Of a DNA stretch of 64,000 bases, positions 1 to 9,032 are shown one piece after another. Source of the DNA: Ruminococcus_G sp964621905. GTDB taxonomy: Bacteria > Bacillota > Clostridia > Lachnospirales > Lachnospiraceae. Within the stretch, counting starts at the first letter, position 1. Every line of letters begins with the position of its first letter. The notes beneath the pieces are model-generated. The model was not told where the DNA came from. It did not search any database and was given only the letters and a program-made list of their open reading frames with translations. Position numbers and translations under genes: made by a program. The stretch spans positions 186,001 to 250,000 of the forward strand of contig CAZUNG010000005.1 in NCBI GenBank assembly GCA_964621905.1, in the 5' to 3' direction.

Positions 1-1
1 A

Positions 2-1879
2 GATGAGACACTGCGGCAGATCTGCTACAACCGTGCCCATGAGATCTATGGGGAAGTGCTGCCAAAGATCGTTGAGGAGCGGCTGGAGAGAGAATTGAAT
101 TCTATCATCTCCAACGGTTATGCGGTTATGTATATCATCGCGCAGAAACTCGTATGGAAGTCAAATGAAGACGGATATCTCGTTGGTTCCCGTGGCTCCG
201 TCGGGTCATCTTTTGTTGCGACAATGGCGGGAATCACGGAGGTTAATCCGCTGAGTCCTCATTATTACTGTGAAAAATGCCACTACTATGATTTTGATTC
301 CGATGCCGTGCGCGCCTATGCCGGGAAGGCGGGATGCGATATGCCGGATGCAGTATGCCCAAAATGTGGTGCGCCGCTCAGAAAAGAGGGGTTTGACATA
401 CCGTTTGAAACCTTCCTTGGGTTTAAGGGGAACAAAGAGCCGGATATTGACCTGAACTTTTCCGGAGATTATCAGGGAAAGGCACATAAGTATACGGAGG
501 TTATTTTCGGCGCGGGACAGACGTTCAGGGCGGGAACGATCGGTACGCTGGCTGCCAAAACGGCATTTGGATACGTGAAAAAGTATTATGAAGAGCATGG
601 AGTACACAAACGCAACTGCGAGATTGAACGGATCGTAGAAGGATGCACGGGAATCCGCAGGACGACGGGACAGCACCCGGGCGGCATCATTGTACTCCCG
701 ATCGGGGAGGACATTAATGCATTTACGCCGGTCCAGCATCCGGCAAACGATATGACGACAGACATCGTGACGACACACTTTGATTATCACTCGATCGATG
801 AAAATCTGCTGAAGCTGGATATCCTGGGACACGATGATCCGACCATGATCCGTATGCTGGAAGATCTGACGGGACTGGATGCACAGGAGATCCCGCTGGA
901 TAACCAGGCGGTCATGAGTCTGTTTAAGGGGACACAGGAACTTGGCATCACACCGGAAGATATCGGCGGATGTCCGCTGGGAAGTCTGGGGATCCCCGAG
1001 TTTGGTACGGATTTTGTAATTCAGATGCTTCAGGACACGAAACCGCAGTCATTCTCCGATCTGGTCCGCATTTCGGGATTGTCACATGGTACGGATGTAT
1101 GGCTGGGAAATGCACAGACCCTGATTGAAGAGGGGAAAGCGACGATTTCCACGGCTATCTGTACGCGTGACGACATCATGACGTACTTGATCCAGCAGGG
1201 GGTTGAAAGTGAACAGGCGTTTACGATCATGGAGAGTGTGCGTAAGGGCAAAGGTCTGAAGCCGGAGTGGGAAGAAGATATGAAAGCGCACGGTGTGCCG
1301 GACTGGTATATCTGGTCCTGCAAAAAAATCAAATACATGTTCCCTAAGGCACATGCGGCGGCCTATGTTATGATGGCTTACCGCATCGCCTACTATAAGA
1401 TTTATCATCCGCTGGCCTACTATGCGGCGTACTTCAGTATCCGAGCCTCATCCTTTTCCTATGAGCTGATGTGCCTTGGAAAAGAGCGTCTGGAGTATCA
1501 TATGGCGGATTATAAAAAACGCAGTGATACACTGACCAATAAAGAACAGGATACGGTCAAGGATATGAAGATTGTACAGGAAATGTATGCGCGTGGATTT
1601 GAATTCGTACCGGTTGATCTTTACACGGCGCAGGCACACCGGTTCCAGATCGTGGACGGGAAACTGATGCCGGCGCTGGATACGATTGAAGGTCTGGGAG
1701 ACAAGGCGGCGGATGCCGTTGTCCTCGCTGCAAGAGACGGTAAATTTCTGTCAAAGGATGACTTCCGCAACAGAACGAAAGTCAGCAAGACAGTCATCGA
1801 TCTGATGGATGATCTGAATCTGTTCGGAGACATCCCGGACTCCAATCAGATTTCTATTTTTGACTTTAAAACAGGCTGA
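2..1879 (+). CDS. polC: DNA polymerase III PolC-type alpha subunit, C-terminal part (5' end outside window)
   Basis: This is the C-terminal 625 residues of the Gram-positive replicative polymerase, which extends DNA at the fork. The reading frame is open from base 2, so the gene begins before the window; GTG 56 is only an internal in-frame codon. Visible landmarks are the palm segment GSRGSVGSSFVATMAGITEV, a PDIDLNFSGDYQ block carrying the paired catalytic aspartates, the RTTGQHPGGIIVLP block and KLDILGHDDPTMIRML. The order and spacing match PolC rather than DnaE. The exonuclease and OB-fold parts must lie upstream. It ends at a strong bidirectional hairpin shared with the convergent gene. 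Confidence 0.96.
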   Translation, partial: DETLRQICYNRAHEIYGEVLPKIVEERLERELNSIISNGYAVMYIIAQKLVWKSNEDGYLVGSRGSVGSSFVATMAGITEVNPLSPHYYCEKCHYYDFDSDAVRAYAGKAGCDMPDAVCPKCGAPLRKEGFDIPFETFLGFKGNKEPDIDLNFSGDYQGKAHKYTEVIFGAGQTFRAGTIGTLAAKTAFGYVKKYYEEHGVHKRNCEIERIVEGCTGIRRTTGQHPGGIIVLPIGEDINAFTPVQHPANDMTTDIVTTHFDYHSIDENLLKLDILGHDDPTMIRMLEDLTGLDAQEIPLDNQAVMSLFKGTQELGITPEDIGGCPLGSLGIPEFGTDFVIQMLQDTKPQSFSDLVRISGLSHGTDVWLGNAQTLIEEGKATISTAICTRDDIMTYLIQQGVESEQAFTIMESVRKGKGLKPEWEEDMKAHGVPDWYIWSCKKIKYMFPKAHAAAYVMMAYRIAYYKIYHPLAYYAAYFSIRASSFSYELMCLGKERLEYHMADYKKRSDTLTNKEQDTVKDMKIVQEMYARGFEFVPVDLYTAQAHRFQIVDGKLMPALDTIEGLGDKAADAVVLAARDGKFLSKDDFRNRTKVSKTVIDLMDDLNLFGDIPDSNQISIFDFKTG

Positions 1880-1929
1880 AAAAACTGCCGCACATTCCTC
1901 ACTGACGGGGGCGTGTGCGGCAGTTTTTT
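1879..1929. terminator. Bidirectional rho-independent terminator
   Basis: AACTGCCGCACA and TGTGCGGCAGTT form a 12-bp stem around a 19-base loop. A-tract and T-tract flank it, so it works on both strands. It begins at the polC stop codon and also covers the stop of the convergent aminotransferase. Confidence 0.93.
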
Positions 1930-3025
1930 ACGGAAGCAGTTCCCGGAAAGCATCGAGCAGGCGATCATTCTGATCCGGGTGCATGATGCAGAAACGGACA
2001 TATTTGTCGTTCAGGAACGGGAAGGTAGAACAGTCTCTGATCATCATGCATTTGCGGATGCAGTGGTCAAAGAGTTCATCGGAGGTCACATCCTCTTTCA
2101 GGATCTGCATGAGTATGAAGTTGGCAGTAGGCTGATAGACCTTTACCGTGTCCCAGGAGGAGAGTTCTTCAAACATACGCGTCCGCTCGGCAGTGATCAG
2201 CTGCTGGGTTTTTAAAATGTATTCGTTGTCACAGAACATCAGGCGTCCTGCAATCTCAGCCAGGGAGTTGATCGTCCAGGGGTTCTTTCTTGTGTTGATT
2301 GCCTTGCACACATCCTGATTTCCGGTAATTGCGTAACCGAGACGCAGGCCGGGCGCTGCGAAAAATTTAGAAGTACCGCGCAGGATGATCAGATTATTAT
2401 AGTAATTCGTCAGCGGCACGGCAGTCACACGGGATTCTTTCGGTGCAAATTCCACGTATGTCTCGTCAACCATCACAAAAATACCGTACTGCAGACAGGT
2501 GTCCAGGATCAGACGCATCTCGTCACGGTTGATGGAGGTCGAGGTCGGGTTGTTCGGGTTACAGAGAACGAGAAGATCGAGAGAGTCATTCAGATGCCGG
2601 CAGAAATCTTCAGCGTTGATCCGAAAACCGTCACTTTCCCTGAGCGGATAGTAATTCGTTGTCCCCCCGCCAAGTGTGATCTCACGTTCATATTCTGAGT
2701 ACGTAGGTCCCAGGATCAGTGCCTTTTTTGGGCGCTGTGTCTGGATAAACAAAGAGATCAGCTCAGTGGAGCCATTTCCCACGATGATGTTTTCAAGCTG
2801 GCTGTCCGCGTAATCAGCAATGCAGCGGCGCAGCTGTGTGTATTCCCGGTCCGGGTAGCTTGTGATCGCGTCCAGCTGCTGGGAAAGCGTATTTTTCAGA
2901 TGATAGGAGATTCCAAGAGGATTTACATTGGCGCTGAAGCTTGTGATATCCTCTCTTTTTATGTGGTAAATGGATTCGATTTTTTCCAGATCGCTTCCGT
3001 GAAAATGGTCTTTATGTTTTAACAT
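1928..3025 (-). CDS. PLP-dependent class I/II aminotransferase, HisC/CobD-like
   Basis: A 365-residue fold-type I PLP enzyme. The N-terminus (HGSDLEKIESIY, then SFSANVNPLGIS) resembles threonine-phosphate decarboxylase CobD, while the overall length and layout also fit histidinol-phosphate aminotransferase HisC. Visible active-site blocks are NPNNPTS (residues about 156-162), VDETYVEF, the lysine block RGTSKFFAAPGLRLGY with the Schiff-base lysine in TSKFF, and a C-terminal VRFCI segment with the carboxylate-binding arginine. No cobalamin or histidine genes are in the window, so the substrate cannot be decided by context. It is a single gene convergent with polC. Confidence 0.85.
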   Translation of the reverse strand: MLKHKDHFHGSDLEKIESIYHIKREDITSFSANVNPLGISYHLKNTLSQQLDAITSYPDREYTQLRRCIADYADSQLENIIVGNGSTELISLFIQTQRPKKALILGPTYSEYEREITLGGGTTNYYPLRESDGFRINAEDFCRHLNDSLDLLVLCNPNNPTSTSINRDEMRLILDTCLQYGIFVMVDETYVEFAPKESRVTAVPLTNYYNNLIILRGTSKFFAAPGLRLGYAITGNQDVCKAINTRKNPWTINSLAEIAGRLMFCDNEYILKTQQLITAERTRMFEELSSWDTVKVYQPTANFILMQILKEDVTSDELFDHCIRKCMMIRDCSTFPFLNDKYVRFCIMHPDQNDRLLDAFRELLP

Positions 3026-3068
3026 GATTTTCCTTTCCGCCGGGATATCAGATTCTTTCCGGCCTTTC

Positions 3069-3097
3069 TTGCATCAGATTGTCTGGTAGTGTATAAT
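3069..3097 (+). promoter_or_regulatory. Sigma-A-type promoter for the 3247 gene
   Basis: TTGCAT (3069-3074) and TATAAT (3092-3097) are separated by 17 bp. The predicted start near 3104 gives a leader of about 140 nt before the ATG at 3247. Confidence 0.6.
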
Positions 3098-3108
3098 TGT
3101 AAAATACA

Positions 3109-3168
3109 GGGTCAAAAGGTCAAAATGCCGTTCATGCCTGCATGATAAGGCATTTGAACCTGGGACCC
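3109..3168 (+). other. Long imperfect hairpin at the 5' end of the 3247 leader
   Basis: Bases 3109-3129 and 3149-3168 are nearly complementary: GGGTC with GACCC, AGGT with ACCT, AATGCC with GGCATT, with a few bulged bases. They fold around a loop of about 19 bases. There is no T-tract, so it does not look like a terminator. It would sit right at the start of the transcript, where it may stabilise the RNA or control translation. No known riboswitch consensus was recognised. Confidence 0.5.
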
Positions 3169-3246
3169 GCCGTACTGAACAGTTTACGTATATTTATTAT
3201 AGCGTTTGCAAAAGAATAGTCAAGAATATAAGCACAGGTAGATAGA

Positions 3247-6200
3247 ATGAAGAAAAGAGTAGAAGAGTTAGTCAGCGGAACATTTGAATATAAGGCGCCA
3301 AAACTGATCCTTTCAGAGACTGCGGTCAGCCTGCAGCTGCATGAGGGGGAAGCATACCGCGGAGAATTTTTCTTCGCGGCGGAGGATAACAGCAGGATCA
3401 AAGGAATGCTGACCGCCTCCAACCGAAGGATTTTATTGTCGGAAGACAGATTTTCGGGGGATACGATACATATTGCATATGGAATTGACACGAATGGTCT
3501 GAAAGCGGGCATCGAAGAAAAAGCAGAGATCATGATTCTGAGCAATCTGGGAGAATACCGGATTAAGGTCCGGTTTGTGATTCAAAAGGGGCAGGTAAAG
3601 TCCTCTCTTGGAGAAATTCACAATCTGGATGATTTTGCAGTGCTCGCCAAAGCAGATTACCGGGAAGCGTTCCGGATATTTACAAGCGAAAAATTTCCGG
3701 ATTTTCTCGGAGAAGATAAACGCACCTATATCGGGCTATACAAGGGTATGGCTCATAATCCTGTGACGTATCAGAATATGGAAGAATTTCTGATCGGAGC
3801 CGGCAAGAAAGAACCGGTGGAGATCACACTTGATAAGGAGCGAAAAGAAGCGTTTCGCCTCGGTGGTTCCATGAAGGATTCTGTGTATATTTACAGGAGC
3901 ACCTGGGGCTATACCCGGATGGAAGTGGAGGTGGAAGGTGATTTTCTGGAGGTTGATAAAAAGATCATTACCTCGGAAGATTTTATCGGCAGCGTTTACG
4001 GGCTGGAATATATTATTTTGCGGGACAAGCTCGGAAGCGGCAGACACAGAGGGCGCATCCGGATTAAAAGTGTGTATAAAGTTCTGACTTTTGAGATTCT
4101 GGCGTCGGCTGAACGGGATTACCAGATCAGCATGCACGCTTTTGAGAGCCGGATGAAACGGGATCTGGCCCTGGGATACCTGAACTTAAGGGCCGGAGTC
4201 TGGGACTACCGGACATGGAAAGAAAAAGCCGTCGGATGTCTGCAGGAGCTGAAGAACGCCGGCGATTACGATGCGATGATGCAGTTGTATGAAGCGGGCA
4301 TCTATCTGGAAGACGACGATATCGGTCGTGCACGGGCAGCGCTTAAGGTGCTGGAGGACCGGAAATTTACTGCGGAGGAGACACAGGAAGAAGGAATGCA
4401 TCTCTATCTGATGAAAAAGACGGGGCTGCTCCCGGATGCACTCAGTAATATCAGCGAGCGCATCCGCTCACTGTACCGCAGAAATCCCGAAAGTCTCGTA
4501 CTCCTCACGATTCTGCTGCATGAGGATGAAGAAATCAAAAACTCACCGGTGAAACAGCTGCATCTGATGGAACAGCAGTATGAAATGGGCAGCAGAAGTC
4601 CCTTTTTGTATCTGGAAGCGTATGAGATCATAAAAAAAGATGAAAGTCAGTTTAAAAAGCTGTCGCTGTTTATGATCCAGGTGCTGGCATTTGCCGGAAA
4701 ACAAAAGCTGCTGACGAAAGAACTGGGGATGCGGATTGCCTATCTTGCGCGCCATGAAAAGGAGTTTCGCAGCAGTGTATACCGTCTTCTTTGTGACGCG
4801 TATGAGGTATATCCCGGAAAAGATGCACTGGAAGCTGTGTGCAAACTGATCATGCTGGGACAGCCGGGCAGAAAAGAGTACTTCAAGTGGTATGCACTGG
4901 CAGTGGAACAGGATATTCGAATTACCAGACTATATGAATTTTATATCGAGACCATGAGCCGCAATTATCAGGAGATGCTTCCCAAATCGGTGCGGCTGTA
5001 TTTTTCCTATAACAATACATTGAGCAACAGCCGGAAAGCGTTTATTTATGCGAAAGTCATCCATAATAAGGAACAGGATCCGGACACTTACCGGCTGTAC
5101 CGGGACGCCATGCAGACATTTGCGGTACAGAGCCTTCTGGATGGAAAGAATAATGAAGACTATGCGGTTTTGTATCAGGAGTTTATTACGGAAATCAGAG
5201 ATGATAAGCAGGGAGATGCGGCGGCGCGTGTGATTTTTACACACCGCCTTTACAGTGACGATCCGAAAGTCCGCAATGTCATTGTGTGTCACAGTGCACT
5301 GAAGCAGGAGGAGACATATTCCTGCATCGATGGCGTGGCATATATTAACCTTTATTCCAAAGATTCCCAGATTATATTTGAGGATGCAAAGCGCAGGCGG
5401 TATCTGACAACGGTTGATTATAACCTGCAGAAACTGCTCGACGGAAAAGAGCTGGCTTACCAGTGTATGACCATGAATATTGCCCACCCGGGACTGCTTT
5501 TGTATGTGTGCGGGGATGAGCCTCTGAATTCACGTATTACCGTGAAAAATCTCGGCTGTTTTCAGCTGGCGGCTGATTCGGATGCATTTGAAGATTCGTA
5601 CCGGTGCATGGTGCGCCGCAGGCTGCTGGAATATTATGATCAGAATGCGGGGGATGACACTCTGAATGAATATCTGGGCAGACTGGATTATCAGGAATTT
5701 TATAAAGTGGATTATCTGCTGCTTCAGGATGTACTGATTCGGCATGGATTTTATCAAGAAGCGTTTGAACTGATCCTTCAGTATGGGTATGAGGGAATTG
5801 AGACGGCGAGCCTGTTTAAACTCTGCAGGCGGATGATTCTGGATATGGAATTTACAGAGCATGAAGAGCTGATCTACCTCTCACACTATGTGGCGGAGCA
5901 GGGAAAATATGATGAAGTTGTTCTGGGATATCTGCGGGACAATTATATCGGTCCTGCGCAGGAGATGATTTTGCTCTGGGAGAAGCTGTGCGGGTTTCAG
6001 ATGGATTCGTACACTCTGGAAGAGGAAATTTTGCTGATTGCCATGTATACGCGGACCAATCTTCCAAAACTGTCGAAAGTTCTGGAACGTTATATCCGCA
6101 GTCATGGAAAAGAAATTGTGATCGCGGCTGTGTTTACATTCCTCTCTTATGGCTATTTTCTGCAGGATTTGAGAATTGATATGTTTGTTTTCAAGGGACT

Positions 6201-6792
6201 GGAAAGCGTCTATGAAAGAGGATGGGAACTGGATATCATCTGTGAACTTGCACTGCTTAAGCGGTATCGTTTCTGCAAAAAGCTGACCGGATACCAGCAG
6301 AAAAATGTGCGCAGCATCATGAAACACTGCGGGGAGCTGGGACTGCGGTTTGCATTCTTTAAAGAGCTTCCGCCGGAACTGATCCGCGGCTATCAGCTGG
6401 AGGACAAGATCTTTGTGGAAGAGCAGGTAGCGCCGAATGCACAGGTGACTTTATATTATGCGCTGCAGCATGCAAATGGGGAAGAGCCTGTGTTCCACAG
6501 TGAGCCTATGAAAAGCAGGTTTCATGGAATTTTCTCCAGGGAATTTTTGCTGTTCTATGGAGAACGGCTGACATATTACCTGACGATTGAGGAGGGGCAG
6601 AATTTGCGGCAGACAGAACCGGTGACCGTCATGCCTGAAGCACCTGCGACAGACGGAGCCACCAAATATGAACGCATCAATCAAATGCTTGCAGACAGAA
6701 AGCTTGGGAAAGATAAGGATCTGGTGCGGGTGATGGAGGATTATCTTTGGATGGAACAAAAGACCAGTCAGTTGTTTATGATTATTGAATAA
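3247..6792 (+). CDS. Giant repeat protein of unknown function (DUF5717-like)
   Basis: A 1181-residue protein with no signal peptide and no membrane segment, so probably cytoplasmic. Residues about 1-300 look like two beta-sandwich domains (for example LILSETAVSLQLHEGE, then DSVYIYRSTWGYTRMEVEVE). Residues about 300-1050 are continuous amphipathic helices in TPR/HEAT-like pairs. Residues about 1060-1130 return to beta strands before a short helical tail. I recognise it from memory as the Lachnospiraceae family labelled DUF5717; no enzymatic motif is visible. It is the first gene of a unit with an Hsp70-fold protein (30 bp downstream) and a TPR protein, suggesting a large scaffold working with them. 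Confidence 0.8.
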   Translation: MKKRVEELVSGTFEYKAPKLILSETAVSLQLHEGEAYRGEFFFAAEDNSRIKGMLTASNRRILLSEDRFSGDTIHIAYGIDTNGLKAGIEEKAEIMILSNLGEYRIKVRFVIQKGQVKSSLGEIHNLDDFAVLAKADYREAFRIFTSEKFPDFLGEDKRTYIGLYKGMAHNPVTYQNMEEFLIGAGKKEPVEITLDKERKEAFRLGGSMKDSVYIYRSTWGYTRMEVEVEGDFLEVDKKIITSEDFIGSVYGLEYIILRDKLGSGRHRGRIRIKSVYKVLTFEILASAERDYQISMHAFESRMKRDLALGYLNLRAGVWDYRTWKEKAVGCLQELKNAGDYDAMMQLYEAGIYLEDDDIGRARAALKVLEDRKFTAEETQEEGMHLYLMKKTGLLPDALSNISERIRSLYRRNPESLVLLTILLHEDEEIKNSPVKQLHLMEQQYEMGSRSPFLYLEAYEIIKKDESQFKKLSLFMIQVLAFAGKQKLLTKELGMRIAYLARHEKEFRSSVYRLLCDAYEVYPGKDALEAVCKLIMLGQPGRKEYFKWYALAVEQDIRITRLYEFYIETMSRNYQEMLPKSVRLYFSYNNTLSNSRKAFIYAKVIHNKEQDPDTYRLYRDAMQTFAVQSLLDGKNNEDYAVLYQEFITEIRDDKQGDAAARVIFTHRLYSDDPKVRNVIVCHSALKQEETYSCIDGVAYINLYSKDSQIIFEDAKRRRYLTTVDYNLQKLLDGKELAYQCMTMNIAHPGLLLYVCGDEPLNSRITVKNLGCFQLAADSDAFEDSYRCMVRRRLLEYYDQNAGDDTLNEYLGRLDYQEFYKVDYLLLQDVLIRHGFYQEAFELILQYGYEGIETASLFKLCRRMILDMEFTEHEELIYLSHYVAEQGKYDEVVLGYLRDNYIGPAQEMILLWEKLCGFQMDSYTLEEEILLIAMYTRTNLPKLSKVLERYIRSHGKEIVIAAVFTFLSYGYFLQDLRIDMFVFKGLESVYERGWELDIICELALLKRYRFCKKLTGYQQKNVRSIMKHCGELGLRFAFFKELPPELIRGYQLEDKIFVEEQVAPNAQVTLYYALQHANGEEPVFHSEPMKSRFHGIFSREFLLFYGERLTYYLTIEEGQNLRQTEPVTVMPEAPATDGATKYERINQMLADRKLGKDKDLVRVMEDYLWMEQKTSQLFMIIE

Positions 6793-6822
6793 TTCCGCGG
6801 GGAATGAGTGGAGGCATAGATT

Positions 6823-8070
6823 ATGAATGAAGTCAGAAATATTATCGTGGGATTTGAGCTTGGAGAAACGACTTCGCAGCTCTGCTATTATGACCGGAGT
6901 GAAAAAGAGCCGATATCGCTTGCTGTAAAAGCCGGCACCAGTCAGTTTACATTTCCGACGTGTTTGAGTAAAAAACCGGGTGAAGAAGTCTACCATTATG
7001 GTGTGGAGGCAGAATATTTTGCCTCTCATCAGGATGAGATATTGATCGAAAACCTCTATGAATGCTGCCTTCTGACGAAAGAGATTGAGGTGGACGATCA
7101 GATGGTGGAACCGGCCCGTCTGCTGACGGAATTTTTCCGGCAGGCGCTTTTGATGCTGGGAATCAGCAATCCGGTAAAGAATATTTCAGGGATCATGGTT
7201 ACTGTTCCGCGGCTCAACAAGGCATTTGTAGATAACATGCGCAGTGCTTTTTCCATGCTGGGGTTTCCGGTCAGCCGCTGCTTTCTGCAGGATTATGATG
7301 AGAGTTTTTATTATTATGCGCTGTCGCAGAAACCGGATTTCTGGAGCCGGAAGGTCGGGCTGTTTTCCTTTGACAGGGAAGAAGTTGATTTCCAGTCACT
7401 TTCCATTGACAGGCAGTCAAAGCCGGCGCTGGCATCTATTCAGAGGGGAAAACGTATCGTGTTGGATACCGCGCCGGAACAGCGTGATTTGCAGTTTTAT
7501 GAACTGATTCAGGAGTCGCTTGGAAATGAGATTTATTCCAGTATCTTTCTGGTTGGCAGTGGATTCGATAAAGACTGGGCGGTACGCTCCATTCCACTGC
7601 TCTGTAAAAATCAGCGGCACGTATTCTATGGAAATAATCTGTACAGCAAAGGAGCCTGCTATGCGGCCCTTGATAAGGTGGAAGAACGCAGACTTAAGGA
7701 TTATCTCTATCTCGGGGAGGATTTGGTACTGACGGGAATTGGAATGGAACTGCTGGTATCCGGAGTACAGTCCTATTATCCGCTTGTGGAGCCAGGAATT
7801 CACTGGTACGAGGCGGTGAAAGACTGTGAGATCCTGCTGGAAGATGCCAGGGATCTGATCTTCCTGGTTGGCAAGATGAAGACGAATGAAATGAAGCGCT
7901 ATTGTATGAAGCTTCCGGGACTTCCCGTGCGACCGAGCAGAGCAACCAGACTCAGACTGCATCTGGAATATGAATCTCCGAAGCAGTGCACCATCCGGGT
8001 GACAGATCTGGGGCTTGGCGAACTGTATCCGGCAAGCAGGATGGAATGGAATGAAGTGGTAACGGGATAA
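6823..8070 (+). CDS. Degenerate Hsp70/actin-fold protein (DUF5716-like)
   Basis: A 415-residue protein whose order of motifs follows the Hsp70/actin ATPase fold. Residues 9-19 (VGFELGETTSQ) stand where phosphate-1 (DxGTTxS) belongs. MVTVPRLNKAFVDNMR (125-140) matches the Hsp70 VTVPA block, and 154-168 (FLQDYDESFYYYALS) matches the INEPTAAALAY region. VGLFSFDREEV (178-188) stands in for the phosphate-2 DLGGGT motif but lacks its glycines. IFLVGSGFDKDWA (241-253) matches the adenosine motif, and LYSKGACYAALD matches AVAKGAA. Substitutions at both phosphate motifs suggest altered or lost ATP hydrolysis. No peptide-binding domain follows the ATPase part as in DnaK; the last about 100 residues are beta-rich. 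Confidence 0.72.
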   Translation: MNEVRNIIVGFELGETTSQLCYYDRSEKEPISLAVKAGTSQFTFPTCLSKKPGEEVYHYGVEAEYFASHQDEILIENLYECCLLTKEIEVDDQMVEPARLLTEFFRQALLMLGISNPVKNISGIMVTVPRLNKAFVDNMRSAFSMLGFPVSRCFLQDYDESFYYYALSQKPDFWSRKVGLFSFDREEVDFQSLSIDRQSKPALASIQRGKRIVLDTAPEQRDLQFYELIQESLGNEIYSSIFLVGSGFDKDWAVRSIPLLCKNQRHVFYGNNLYSKGACYAALDKVEERRLKDYLYLGEDLVLTGIGMELLVSGVQSYYPLVEPGIHWYEAVKDCEILLEDARDLIFLVGKMKTNEMKRYCMKLPGLPVRPSRATRLRLHLEYESPKQCTIRVTDLGLGELYPASRMEWNEVVTG

Positions 8071-8083
8071 AGGAGGCTAACAA

Positions 8084-8917
8084 ATGGCGGGATATCGTTT
8101 ATGCCAGCAAAAAAGTGCAAAACATCCGTACTATATTGAAAATATCAGCACCGGCATCTTTACCATGGAAGAACTGTGCTTTTATATGAGCAATAATCTG
8201 TATTTGCTGGATGAGACAATTTTGAATCAAGAACTGGGGGAATGGTTTGTCAAAGAGCTGGGGCTTTCTGCGCTTGGGCAGCGGTTTCTTAAAATGCTTG
8301 AAGATCAGGCGGCTGTCAGTGATCTGATTATGCCAGTATTCAGAGAAATTCATTATCTTTCACAGGCGGAGAGCAAAGAACTGCTGGCTCAGGTGAAAAA
8401 TATGGAAGAACAGCCGCCGCTGCTGCTTGCGAAAAAAAAGGGTGATGCGCTGGTGGCATATGGCAAATATGGGAACGCGATCAAAGTATATGAAAAAGTG
8501 CTGACAAAAAAGCCGGATTCATCGCTGGGCGAACAGTTTTCCGGAAGTGTGTGGCATAATCTTGGGTGCGCGTATGCCAGAATGTTTCAGATGAAAGAGG
8601 CGTCGGAATGTTTTGAAAAGGCTTACTCCATGCTGCATACAAAAGCGGTACTGAAAAGTTATCTCAGCTGTGTTTATCTGGGAGAATCCAGGGAATCTTT
8701 TCTTGAGAAAGGGGCCGCGCTCGGTGCAGACGGCATGACGCTGAAGGAGCTTGAGGAGGAGATTACAAAAGAGAATTCCAAGGAGGGACAGAAACAGGAA
8801 GCCTTCCAGAATGCGATGAAGAGCAGGGATGCCCAGGACATGGAATCCTACCTCAGGACGATGGATGCAATATTAGAAGAAATGACGGAGGAATATCACA
8901 AGAATACAGGGTTTTAG
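8084..8917 (+). CDS. TPR-repeat protein of the DUF5717/Hsp70-like unit
   Basis: A 277-residue soluble protein. An N-terminal region of about 110 residues (starting MAGYRLCQQKSAKHPYYIEN) is followed by helix pairs at about 125-200 with TPR character: GDALVAYGKYGNAIKVYEKV, then WHNLGCAYARMFQMKEASEC. An acidic helical tail follows. Start is the ATG at 8084 after AAAGGAGG, 13 bp from the previous stop. TPR proteins commonly bind Hsp70 tails or partner peptides, so an adaptor role for the two upstream proteins is a reasonable inference. There is no direct sequence evidence for a substrate. Confidence 0.72.
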   Translation: MAGYRLCQQKSAKHPYYIENISTGIFTMEELCFYMSNNLYLLDETILNQELGEWFVKELGLSALGQRFLKMLEDQAAVSDLIMPVFREIHYLSQAESKELLAQVKNMEEQPPLLLAKKKGDALVAYGKYGNAIKVYEKVLTKKPDSSLGEQFSGSVWHNLGCAYARMFQMKEASECFEKAYSMLHTKAVLKSYLSCVYLGESRESFLEKGAALGADGMTLKELEEEITKENSKEGQKQEAFQNAMKSRDAQDMESYLRTMDAILEEMTEEYHKNTGF

Positions 8918-8932
8918 GAGATGTCGAATCAG

Positions 8933-8961
8933 TTGACATGGATTGACAGATATGCTAGTAT
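8933..8961 (+). promoter_or_regulatory. Promoter of the amino-acid ABC transporter
   Basis: TTGACA (8933-8938) and TAGTAT (8956-8961) are 17 bp apart. A CTAGT motif recurs at 8955, 8980 and 8991, overlapping and following the -10, and may be a regulator site. Confidence 0.6.
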
Positions 8962-9032
8962 TATGCGTATGGTTTTAGCCTAGTAGAGTGCTAGTGAGCT
9001 AATGGACGAAAAAGATCAGGAGGATTGAAAAA

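Noticed and set aside
3148..3175. A tRNA T-arm-like sequence on the minus strand (GGTTCAAATGCC)
   Set aside because: No acceptor, D-arm or anticodon arm can be built around it; the bases are better explained by the long leader hairpin.
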